A stretch of 5,153 bases of DNA, from the NCBI GenBank assembly GCA_031283825.1, contig JAITAZ010000227.1:1-5153 (forward strand). The letters run 5' to 3'. Shown here piece after piece: positions 1 to 5,153 of this stretch (within the stretch, counting starts at the first letter, position 1; each line of letters opens with the position of its first letter). Both the position numbers and the translations under genes were made by a program. The notes below the pieces were generated by a model, which did no database searches, had not been told where the DNA came from, and worked only from the letters and a program-made list of their open reading frames with translations. This DNA comes from Planctomycetaceae bacterium. GTDB lineage: Bacteria; Planctomycetota; Planctomycetia; Pirellulales; Thermoguttaceae.

Positions 1-1
1 C

Positions 2-145
2 GAAATTGAAACAATCGCAGAAGAAAATGAATTAGAATCAAAACGCAAATTGATTTTAAATCTAGCAAAAAATCTCAATCTTAAAGAATCAATCCGCACA
101 AGTTATCTTGAACTTCTACACCAAAAACGTCAGGTAAATGGTTAA
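2..145 (+). CDS. C-terminal end of an unidentified protein (5' end outside window)
   Basis: Reading from base 2, this frame stays open for 47 codons and ends with TAA at 143-145, while the other two forward frames hit stops within the first 35 bases. The encoded tail is highly charged and probably helical, with a Glu-rich start (residues E-I-E-T-I-A-E-E-N-E) and a basic end (H-Q-K-R-Q-V-N-G). No family can be named from this fragment; there is no membrane segment or motif. It points towards the short secA gene, so the two genes converge. An open frame of this length in such AT-rich DNA is unlikely by chance, which is the main reason to accept it. Confidence 0.6.
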   Translation, partial: EIETIAEENELESKRKLILNLAKNLNLKESIRTSYLELLHQKRQVNG

Positions 146-156
146 AGGTTAAGTGC

Positions 157-175
157 AAGAGAAAAATTTTCTCTT
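157..175 (+). terminator. Weak hairpin just after the first gene
   Basis: A perfect 9-bp inverted repeat, AAGAGAAAA and TTTTCTCTT, is separated by a single A, so in RNA it would form about 8 bp with a 3-base loop. It lies 12 bases after the stop at 145 and is followed by a T-rich stretch (TTTAAATTTT). The stem is nearly all A-U, so it would be a weak terminator. It may be only a local AT palindrome. Confidence 0.35.
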
Positions 176-224
176 TAAATTTTGTCCCCCACTGAGCCAT
201 CAATCCCAGATCTCAAACAAGAAC

Positions 225-258
225 GTCCCCAGTGTCCCCTGCGTCCCCCCCAAAAAAA
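225..258 (+). repeat. 9-bp GTCC repeat array A with A-tract
   Basis: Three contiguous 9-base units are visible: GTCCCCAGT (225-233), GTCCCCTGC (234-242) and GTCCCCCCC (243-251), followed directly by seven A residues (252-258). A lone related unit, GTCCCCCAC, lies at 184-192 but is out of phase. The unit structure and the closing A-tract are the same as in array D upstream of the GTPase gene. Function unknown. The array lies in the spacer between convergent genes and does not overlap any credible coding frame. Confidence 0.7.
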
Positions 259-266
259 TTATCTTT

Positions 267-294
267 TGGCTTTTTAAAACCATATTATTTTTTT
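267..294. terminator. Possible bidirectional terminator between convergent genes
   Basis: An imperfect hairpin at 267-282 has TGG and CCA arms around an A/T inner stem. On the + strand it is followed by a run of seven T (288-294). On the - strand, reading out of the secA-like gene, the inner C-A mismatch becomes a T-G wobble and a run of seven T follows (complement of 252-258). It sits between two genes that face each other, where a two-way terminator would be expected. The stem is short, so the call is tentative. Confidence 0.35.
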
Positions 295-355
295 CTTGTG
301 AACGGTTATAAAACTGCGTCGGAATAATTACCTGTTTTTATGGTACAAAATATCT

Positions 356-2329
356 TTAATCTGGCGTATCTAGGTATGGGTCTTGACCCATTGAGCGTTG
401 CATTTTTTTTCTTTCTTTTTCATAGTAGAGCATGATTTTTCTGTTGCGAAAACTATTTTTTTCGACCTTACGCTGCGCCCGTTGGAATAAAAGAAAATAC
501 TTGCGACCATATTTTTTATGCAGATTCTTCAATCCATATTTTTTATATTTTCTAGCTACTTTAGGTCCATACGCTTTTTCAATCAAATGATCCTCAAGAG
601 ATAAATATTGTCTGTACGTTCCCGGATCGCCCTGCCGTCCGCAACGTCCTATCAACTGTCGATCTATCCTCGCCGACTCGTGCATCTCCGTACAAATTAC
701 ATGAAGTCCGCCTAAACTCACAATTTTTTCTGGAATTTTTATATCAGTTCCTCGCCCCGCCATGTTTGTTGAAACAGTAACTTTACACTCCTCTCCAGCT
801 TTAGATACTATTTCTGCCTCAACGTCAATTTGATACGCATTCAAAACCTGATGCTCTATCCCCGCCGCCGTCAACGCACGCGAAAGAATTAACGATTTGT
901 CAATAGTCCGCGTCCCCGCCAACACTGGACGACCAACCGCATTAAGCTCTATTATCTCGCGAACTATTCCTTGCCACTTGGCAGATTCCGTTGCGTAAAC
1001 TCTAGTCGGCAACTTCACACGCTTGGGAGGTCGATTAGTCGGAACAGGAATCACCTTACAACGATAAATCTTACTAAGCTCGCTCCTCGACGCCGACGCT
1101 GTACCTGTCATGCCGGCAAGATTATCAAATCGCAAAAAATAATCCTGAACCGTAATCCTCGCCGCTTGACCCGTCGCTATCGTTACCTCAACGCCCTCAC
1201 GCGCCTCAATCGCTTGATGAATTCCATCACGCCACTTTCGACCTTCGCCTAATCGTCCCGTAAATTCGTCAACTATTACAATCTCGCCTTTGCGGATAAC
1301 ATAATGCTCGTCGCGTCGATATTCCCGATCAACCTTAATCGCTCGTTGAACAAATTCGTAAATATTGAATAACCCAACGCTATCCATTGATTCCGGTTTT
1401 TTCAACGCCCTTACTTTCGCTCGACCCTTCGTTGTCAAGGTAATCGTTTTTTTTTCATGGTCGAATTTGTAATCTGTTTCATCGACAAATTCTCCTGTGT
1501 GTTTTGCGCTCCATTTGTAACATTCGACGTCTCGTTTTTGTTCCTCAGTCGGCAGCGCGCTAATTACCAGCGGAGTGCTTGCTTCGTCGATTAAGATACA
1601 GTCGGCTTCGTCAACCAACGCGAAAAATGGGTCGCGTTGAACAGGTTCGTCGTTTGAATTTTTCGATTGAGCGTTATCGTTTAACATTGCGCCGATAAAA
1701 TCGCGTTCGCCGTCTTTGATTTTTCGTAACAATAATCTATCTCGTAAAAAGTCGAACCCGAATTCTTTTGCCGTGCCGTAAGTAATATCGCAATTGTACG
1801 CTAATTTTCGCTGATCGGGTTGCATTTCAGTTTGAATTACGCCGACTTTAAGACCAAGAATATTGTAAATCGATTCCATTTGTTCGGCGTCTCGTTTGGC
1901 GAGATAATCGTTGACTGTCGCAAGCAACGCGCCTTTGCCGACAAGCGCATTTAGATAAAGAGGCAACGTCGCAGTTAGAGTCTTTCCTTCGCCCGTTTGC
2001 ATCTCGACAATGGATCGTTTGAACATTGCGATTCCGCCGAGTATTTGGACGTCGAAATGTCTCATATTTATTGTTCGGCTTGCGGCTTCGCGGACAAGAG
2101 AATACGCTTCCGGCAAAACGCTCCACGCCGTCTCGCCGCTGCGAATGCGATAACGTAACGATAAACTTTCTTTGCGAAGCTCGTGATCGGATAATTTCAT
2201 CCGACTTTTCTCAAGACCATTAATCCGATCCAAAATAATCGACCAACGCGCAAGATAACCCGATACCGTAAACGGAACAAACGACTGAAAAAATCTACCA
2301 AAACCCAATACCGCTTTATAAAATACCAT
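356..2329 (-). CDS. Short SecA-type preprotein translocase ATPase (planctomycete-type paralogue)
   Basis: This is a 657-residue SecA-family motor, the ATPase that drives unfolded proteins through the SecYEG channel at the inner face of the membrane. Visible in order: an extra hydrophobic and aromatic N-terminal stretch (1-30); the SecA N-terminal helix region (31-100, with R-H-F-D-V-Q at 90-95); Walker A Q-T-G-E-G-K-T (111-117); the DEAD box V-D-E-A-D (239-243) and I-L-I-D-E-A (245-250); a preprotein-binding domain (about 260-400) ending near L-A-G-M-T-G-T-A (404-411); and NBD2 with T-N-M-A-G-R-G-T-D-I (521-530) and Q-L-I-G-R-C-G-R-Q-G-D (558-568). After A-Q-R-K-V-E (618-623) it enters the first scaffold helix and stops, so the helical wing, two-helix finger and zinc-binding tail of a normal 800-900 residue SecA are absent. 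NBD1 has an insert of about 23 residues (near 198-238). The ATG at 2329 is preferred over a TTG one codon upstream; no clear ribosome site is seen. The catalytic residues are intact, so it should be an active ATPase. It is a paralogue, not the housekeeping SecA, so no symbol is given. Confidence 0.93.
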   Translation of the reverse strand: MVFYKAVLGFGRFFQSFVPFTVSGYLARWSIILDRINGLEKSRMKLSDHELRKESLSLRYRIRSGETAWSVLPEAYSLVREAASRTINMRHFDVQILGGIAMFKRSIVEMQTGEGKTLTATLPLYLNALVGKGALLATVNDYLAKRDAEQMESIYNILGLKVGVIQTEMQPDQRKLAYNCDITYGTAKEFGFDFLRDRLLLRKIKDGERDFIGAMLNDNAQSKNSNDEPVQRDPFFALVDEADCILIDEASTPLVISALPTEEQKRDVECYKWSAKHTGEFVDETDYKFDHEKKTITLTTKGRAKVRALKKPESMDSVGLFNIYEFVQRAIKVDREYRRDEHYVIRKGEIVIVDEFTGRLGEGRKWRDGIHQAIEAREGVEVTIATGQAARITVQDYFLRFDNLAGMTGTASASRSELSKIYRCKVIPVPTNRPPKRVKLPTRVYATESAKWQGIVREIIELNAVGRPVLAGTRTIDKSLILSRALTAAGIEHQVLNAYQIDVEAEIVSKAGEECKVTVSTNMAGRGTDIKIPEKIVSLGGLHVICTEMHESARIDRQLIGRCGRQGDPGTYRQYLSLEDHLIEKAYGPKVARKYKKYGLKNLHKKYGRKYFLLFQRAQRKVEKNSFRNRKIMLYYEKERKKMQRSMGQDPYLDTPD

Positions 2330-2388
2330 CAACGAAATATATTAAAAAAAATAATTCATAACAAAGCAAAATATAACAACAAAAAATA

Positions 2389-2417
2389 AGTATAATCGTA
2401 GAGAATCGTATGAACAA
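2389..2417 (-). promoter_or_regulatory. Candidate promoter for the secA-like gene
   Basis: On the - strand TTGTTC (2417-2412) and TATACT (2394-2389) are separated by exactly 17 bases, a good match to a housekeeping sigma-70 promoter. Transcription would begin near 2382, giving a leader of about 50 bases before the ATG at 2329. Two AATCGTA copies, 10 bases apart, fall in or at the edge of the spacer, and the -35 hexamer overlaps the end of the 9-bp repeat array B. AT-rich DNA yields such matches by chance, so confidence is moderate. Confidence 0.4.
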
Positions 2418-2460
2418 TAGGGATGAAATAGACAAAAAGGATATAAGGGACAAAAAGGAT
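2407..2460 (-). repeat. 9-bp GTCC repeat array B
   Basis: Read on the - strand from 2460 downwards, six contiguous 9-base units are seen: ATCCTTTTT, GTCCCTTAT, ATCCTTTTT, GTCTATTTC, ATCCCTATT and a degenerate GTTCATACG. The first and third are identical. An A-tract precedes the array (complement of 2460-2465). Because the period is a multiple of three, open frames through it give a repetitive peptide (P-F-C, P-L-Y, P-F-C), which explains a spurious small open frame here. Confidence 0.7.
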
Positions 2461-2491
2461 TTTTTAGTTTATAATCGTAACCATTCAGATG

Positions 2492-2635
2492 TTTTTTAAG
2501 AGGACAAAGGGAATGTCGTTGTTTGAAATCGTAGATTAACGACTCAAAAGACGTCTCGCCATTGAGTCTTTTCAAACAGATTTTAAACTCAAACGTCCTC
2601 TATGTCCTCATCGTCTCCTTTGTCTCCTTAAAAAA
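2492..2635. repeat. Large imperfect palindrome with nested inner stem
   Basis: The outer arms 2492-2514 and 2613-2635 are inverted repeats matching at 18 of 23 positions; three of the five differences would be G-U pairs in a + strand RNA. Inside, TGTTTGAAA (2520-2528) and TTTCAAACA (2570-2578) form a perfect 9-bp inverted repeat, and AAAAGAC (2546-2552) with GTCTTTT (2566-2572) offers a competing 7-bp stem. The whole could extrude as a cruciform or fold in RNA. It ends 64 bases before the GTPase start codon. Confidence 0.5.
2497..2514 (-). repeat. 9-bp GTCC repeat array C with A-tract
   Basis: Read on the - strand, two contiguous units, ATTCCCTTT (2514-2506) and GTCCTCTTA (2505-2497), run directly into further A residues (complement of 2496-2492). 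Its end is nearly the same as the end of array D, which lies in the opposite orientation 80 bases away, so the two can pair. Confidence 0.55.
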
Positions 2636-2637
2636 AA
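2595..2637 (+). repeat. 9-bp GTCC repeat array D with A-tract
   Basis: Four contiguous units, GTCCTCTAT (2595-2603), GTCCTCATC (2604-2612), GTCTCCTTT (2613-2621) and GTCTCCTTA (2622-2630), are followed by seven more A residues (2631-2637). The layout repeats that of array A some 2.3 kb away. An in-frame upstream extension of the GTPase gene from a TTG at 2562 would translate this array as hydrophobic triplets, which is a reason to reject that start. Confidence 0.7.
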
Positions 2638-2650
2638 TACTGCAACTAAA

Positions 2651-2679
2651 TTGTTACGATATTAAACAATATTTTTATA
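2651..2679 (+). promoter_or_regulatory. Weak candidate promoter for the GTPase-like gene
   Basis: TTGTTA (2651-2656) and TTTATA (2674-2679) are 17 bases apart. Transcription would begin near 2686, leaving a very short leader before the ATG at 2700; this fits the absence of a Shine-Dalgarno site but is not proof. The -10 match is poor and the region is very AT-rich. Confidence 0.22.
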
Positions 2680-2699
2680 TCCACAAATACAACTATAAA

Positions 2700-4877
2700 A
2701 TGAAATTACGTTTATTTATTTACGGTTCGTGCGGTTCGGGCAAGACTAGTTTTTTTCGTCAATTGATTCAAGGGAACGGAATACAATTCGCGGCTAATTC
2801 AAGGTTGGCGAAATTTATGTCAAGCTCGATTTCTCCAACGGGTCAAGTTATTCCGACGACTGCCGGAATCGATGGACTCGAAATAAAACTTGATCGTGAT
2901 AGTTACATAATCTCCGATTGGAAAGGCGAGCTTTTGTCGGCGTCTGTCAATGAGCTTGCAACCGGTAATTTGCGTTGGTTCAGCCGAAATCAAAATTTGA
3001 TCGCGAATCAAATTCTTTCTTGCGACGCGATTTTATTTTTCTTTGATCCGTCGGCTCAAAGTGCCGTTGATTCTATTCGGTCGTCTGAGCAGATTCAAAA
3101 ACATCATTGCGAGGAATTACTTCGCGCGAAGCAGATAATTGATTTTGTCTTGAGGACTCGTCAGAATAAATTCACGCCGATTTTGTTTGTCTTGACTCAC
3201 AACGATTTGCTCGATGTCATTCCGCAACTAAACGAAAAGACAGAACGATGGGTTGACGCTGTTGATAAATATTTGCGTGAATCTTATGAGACGATTCTTG
3301 GCGGACATTATCCGAATTCGTTGATCTGCCGTGAGCAATTATTTCATTATGTATCTACGATTCGCGAGTCGAAACAGCCGCGTAAAGTTGTTTCGGCGTC
3401 TCAAGTCGGCGCGACGCCAACGGTTAAAGTTGACGCGATGAATTGGGTAGAGTCGTTTCCGTTTGCGGTTGACTTAGCGAATATCTTACGTCAAATTCCG
3501 AAACATGTTAATTTGATAGCAATTTTTGATCGAAAGGATCGAAAACGTTATCGGTCGATTGTGATTTCGTTTGCGATTTGTTTGTGTTTGGTATTTTTCG
3601 TACCGATAATTATTAGTATGCCGCGAGTGCAATCTTTTATTTCGAGTTTGCAGAAAATGGTCTTGCCGATTGGGGGGCGAATTCCTCAATTGCAGATGTT
3701 ATTGAACGGCGGCGGCTCGCAGGATTCGGACGAAACGTTTAATTTAAAAGCGTTGGACAACGCGGCGGAATTAGACGACAAAAACGCCGTAAACGTTAAT
3801 GAATCGCTTAATATTTTAATGAGAAAGTTGAATCGTCTGGAAGATGCGAATCAGCAAAATTCGGACGATTATAAAAATTTATTCGTTCAATGGTCGGAGG
3901 CGATGCAAAAAGTCGAGCGGATATTTGATATGAATAAATTTGAAAATATTCGCGTCAAGTTGGATTTATTCAGCGTTATTTTGAGCAAGTTGACAGATTC
4001 GTCGTCGCGAGTAACTCCGCAGCTTGACGGCGTGTTGAAAAAGTTTTGGAATCTTTATCGCGAGATGTTGATTTCCGAACTTGCCGACGAAATTCAGATC
4101 AACCGCGACGCCGGTTCGACTGGTAAGCAGCAGTTAGAAATATTGTGTTCGCGGATGGAGCGGTTTTTTATTGAGATAAATAATTCGAAGGTTCGTGGAA
4201 GTAGTTTTACGTTTAAGTTAGAAAATTCAGTCAGTTTGAAAGAGACCAATCCGAAAGAGCAGCTTAAACAAGACATTCGCAAAAGTTTCAAAGCGTGCGA
4301 GAATTTTCTGGCGAATTATCCGGTGGAGATTCGGTTGAAAGAGATTTCGTATTCGTCTGAAATTGGAATAGACCGCGATTTCGCGAGACGTTTAAAAATT
4401 TCCGGTGTTGACGGCAATCCGATTTATGTTGATTTGACAATTTCGTCGGGTTATCGTAACGATAAAGTTTGTCAATTTCTGCCGAGTAAAGATCGCGTAA
4501 TGGTATTGTTGAATTTTGACTCAAGTTTACAAATTTCGCTAGAACAGATGCACAAAGGAAACGCAAGTCTGATCAAAGATAAAACCAACGATGCAAAAAT
4601 TAACAACGACGCAGAACAAAAAAAAGTCGAACAAGATAATCAGCAGAGTCTGGAGATTGTATCTGGTTGGCAAGAATTTGTAACGTGGCATATTGAGCCT
4701 CAATCAAACAAGAAATCTTTTGAGTGTGTAGGAATCAAATTTTATCTACAATTTGAAAATGACACCAACACTCGTTATGCTTGCGAAGGCGAAGGAATGA
4801 AAATTCACCTAGAAATAAAACGCGCCCGAACTGTTCCTGATCTATTGTGGCAAATAATAAATCGTGCTGTGCCGTAG
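2700..4877 (+). CDS. Membrane-anchored P-loop GTPase-like protein with a large unidentified outer region
   Basis: This 725-residue protein starts with a P-loop, G-S-C-G-S-G-K-T-S (9-17), after a beta strand K-L-R-L-F-I-Y. A switch-I-like P-T-T (52-54), a G3-type D-W-K-G-E (73-77), a hydrophobic strand ending F-D-P (115-117) and a G4-like T-H-N-D (166-169) follow, so residues 1 to about 270 look like a TRAFAC-type GTPase domain. D-x-x-G-E followed by a strand ending in D-P recalls the double-GTPase (DO-GTPase) group from memory. The G4 motif has His where NKxD proteins have Lys, so GTP specificity is uncertain. A basic stretch (R-K-D-R-K-R-Y-R, 278-285) precedes one transmembrane helix (about 287-307), which predicts the N-terminus inside and 308-725 outside. 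That part has a disordered linker (336-362), helices with possible coiled coil (365-490), beta-rich segments (500-610, 650-706) and a polar K/N/D/Q linker (620-650). GTPase, membrane helix, then outer domain is loosely like TssM/IcmF, but no IcmF motifs are seen. ATG 2700 is chosen because the upstream extension translates repeats. Monocistronic; terminator follows. Confidence 0.85.
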   Translation: MKLRLFIYGSCGSGKTSFFRQLIQGNGIQFAANSRLAKFMSSSISPTGQVIPTTAGIDGLEIKLDRDSYIISDWKGELLSASVNELATGNLRWFSRNQNLIANQILSCDAILFFFDPSAQSAVDSIRSSEQIQKHHCEELLRAKQIIDFVLRTRQNKFTPILFVLTHNDLLDVIPQLNEKTERWVDAVDKYLRESYETILGGHYPNSLICREQLFHYVSTIRESKQPRKVVSASQVGATPTVKVDAMNWVESFPFAVDLANILRQIPKHVNLIAIFDRKDRKRYRSIVISFAICLCLVFFVPIIISMPRVQSFISSLQKMVLPIGGRIPQLQMLLNGGGSQDSDETFNLKALDNAAELDDKNAVNVNESLNILMRKLNRLEDANQQNSDDYKNLFVQWSEAMQKVERIFDMNKFENIRVKLDLFSVILSKLTDSSSRVTPQLDGVLKKFWNLYREMLISELADEIQINRDAGSTGKQQLEILCSRMERFFIEINNSKVRGSSFTFKLENSVSLKETNPKEQLKQDIRKSFKACENFLANYPVEIRLKEISYSSEIGIDRDFARRLKISGVDGNPIYVDLTISSGYRNDKVCQFLPSKDRVMVLLNFDSSLQISLEQMHKGNASLIKDKTNDAKINNDAEQKKVEQDNQQSLEIVSGWQEFVTWHIEPQSNKKSFECVGIKFYLQFENDTNTRYACEGEGMKIHLEIKRARTVPDLLWQIINRAVP

Positions 4878-4922
4878 AGGATTCAACTTTTTGTAACTAG
4901 TCAGTCTAAAAAGAAAAAAATC

Positions 4923-4954
4923 CTACGCCCTAAAAGGGCTTAGAAAATTTTTTT
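4923..4954. terminator. Intrinsic terminator after the GTPase-like gene
   Basis: A hairpin with GCCCT and AGGGC arms around AAA (4927-4939), extended by CTA and TAG arms (4923-4925, 4941-4943) across one C-T mismatch, is followed by a run of seven T (4948-4954). It starts 46 bases after the stop codon at 4877. The opposite strand also has a T-rich stretch after the stem (complement of 4911-4920), so it could work both ways. This is the best terminator in the window. Confidence 0.72.
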
Positions 4955-4983
4955 ATCGTGCGTGAACGGTTACCAAATTTTTA

Positions 4984-5001
4984 ACGCAGAAAATGCAGAA
5001 A
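4984..5001 (+). repeat. Tandem 9-bp pair ACGCAGAAA / ATGCAGAAA
   Basis: Two contiguous 9-base units differing at one base, ACGCAGAAA (4984-4992) and ATGCAGAAA (4993-5001). The unit length equals that of the GTCC arrays but the sequence differs. Short intergenic runs of CGCAGA-type units are familiar from other bacterial genomes by recollection only. No function is assigned. Confidence 0.5.
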
Positions 5002-5077
5002 TAAGCCGTTATAAATATTCCGCTGAAATATTATAAAAATCACAACTAAATAGCGTAAACATTTCACCCCAAACTTT

Positions 5078-5084
5078 AAAAGGA
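5078..5084 (+). promoter_or_regulatory. Ribosome binding site of the last gene
   Basis: AAAAGGA lies 9 bases before the ATG at 5094, a usable Shine-Dalgarno site. It decides the start of the partial gene that follows. It contrasts with the two large genes here, neither of which has a recognisable site. Confidence 0.55.
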
Positions 5085-5093
5085 TAACCAAAA

Positions 5094-5153
5094 ATGAAAA
5101 AGAAAATTTTAACATTGACGATAATTTTCGTTAATATATTTGCGTTTGTATAT
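5094..5153 (+). CDS. N-terminus of an exported or membrane protein (3' end outside window)
   Basis: Only 20 codons are present. The peptide starts M-K-K-K and continues with a hydrophobic run (I-L-T-L-T-I-I-F-V-N-I-F-A-F-V-Y), the pattern of a Sec signal peptide or a first transmembrane helix. The start is supported by AAAAGGA nine bases upstream. It lies after the terminator at 4923-4954, so it is probably its own transcription unit rather than part of the GTPase gene's operon. No family can be named, and no cleavage site or lipobox is visible before the window ends. Confidence 0.65.
   Translation, partial: MKKKILTLTIIFVNIFAFVY

Larger units (their letters stand above)
2394..2533 (+). promoter_or_regulatory. 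Four direct copies of AATCGTA (possible operator sites)
   Basis: The 7-mer AATCGTA occurs at 2394-2400, 2404-2410, 2473-2479 and 2527-2533, all in the same orientation. The first two are one helical turn apart and lie between the -35 and -10 hexamers of the candidate secA-side promoter. This arrangement is what a repressor or other DNA-binding protein site could look like. No regulator can be named. Confidence 0.35.
2330..2699. other. Divergent intergenic control region (370 bp)
   Basis: This stretch separates the start codons of the two divergent genes. It holds a candidate - strand promoter (2389-2417), a weaker candidate + strand promoter (2651-2679), three arrays of 9-bp GTCC-type repeats (2407-2460, 2497-2514, 2595-2637), four copies of AATCGTA (2394, 2404, 2473, 2527) and nested inverted repeats (2492-2635). 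Open frames crossing it, including a 77-codon one on the - strand, read through the repeats and give three-residue periodic peptides, so no gene is called. Confidence 0.8.

Noticed and set aside
146..358. secA truncation by a frameshift, with the missing C-terminal part encoded downstream
   Set aside because: The sequence after the stop, read on the - strand, is AT-rich, contains repeats and hairpins, and shows no scaffold, wing or zinc-tail motifs in any frame.
971..1252. Open frame of 93 codons on the + strand inside the secA-like gene
   Set aside because: It is antisense to a well-conserved coding region and gives an Arg/Thr/Asn-rich peptide with no recognisable features.
1848..2126. Open frame of 92 codons on the - strand overlapping the secA-like gene in another frame
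   Set aside because: It lies wholly within conserved NBD1 coding sequence on the same strand and looks like a frame shadow.
2342..2575. Open frame of 77 codons on the - strand in the divergent intergenic region
   Set aside because: It reads through 9-bp array B, giving a three-residue repeat peptide, has no ribosome site and resembles no protein; its openness follows from the repeat period being a multiple of three.
2407..2637. Repeat arrays as a CRISPR
   Set aside because: Units are 9 bases, contiguous and degenerate, with no spacers and no cas genes in the window.
2562..2699. N-terminal extension of the GTPase-like protein from a TTG at 2562
   Set aside because: The 46 extra residues translate array D and AT-rich DNA, and would place a hydrophobic run before a P-loop that normally lies close to the N-terminus. 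ATG 2700 puts the P-loop at residue 9.
2700..4877. Assignment of the GTPase-like protein as a type VI secretion TssM/IcmF
   Set aside because: Only one membrane helix is present, the two N-terminal helices of TssM are absent, no IcmF motifs are seen and no other type VI genes are in the window.

Overview
The window is AT-rich bacterial chromosome, most likely from a low-GC member of the Planctomycetota. The pointer is a shortened SecA paralogue whose wording (a Q-T-G-E-G-K-T Walker A loop, the string K-E-F-G-F-D-F-L-R-D, an N/D-rich insert before the DEAD box) matches, from memory, the second SecA of planctomycetes. The weak or absent Shine-Dalgarno sites in front of both large genes would also fit that group. 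This assignment is an inference; no marker gene is present.

Layout. Bases 1-145 hold the 3' end of an unrecognised + strand gene. Bases 146-355 are a convergent spacer with weak hairpins and a small array of 9-bp GTCC repeats. Bases 356-2329 (- strand) encode a 657-residue SecA-type ATPase that keeps the complete two-domain motor and preprotein-binding domain but stops early in the helical scaffold. Bases 2330-2699 are a divergent intergenic region dense in 9-bp repeats, inverted repeats and repeated 7-mers. Bases 2700-4877 (+ strand) encode a 725-residue membrane-anchored protein: N-terminal P-loop GTPase-like domain, one transmembrane helix, then about 420 residues probably outside the cytoplasm. 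Bases 4878-5093 hold a good intrinsic terminator and another 9-bp repeat pair. Bases 5094-5153 are the start of an exported or membrane protein, cut by the window edge.

How the parts might work together. The short SecA and the GTPase-like membrane protein are transcribed away from each other out of one 370-bp control region. A SecA motor without its two-helix finger and wing next to a nucleotide-switch protein anchored in the membrane suggests a specialised export or envelope function, but the sequence shows only adjacency, not a shared pathway. The most unusual non-coding signal is a family of degenerate 9-bp tandem units (consensus roughly GTCCYYYNN), often ending in an A-tract, found in both orientations in two intergenic regions; two of these arrays, facing each other, form the arms of a large imperfect palindrome upstream of the GTPase gene.
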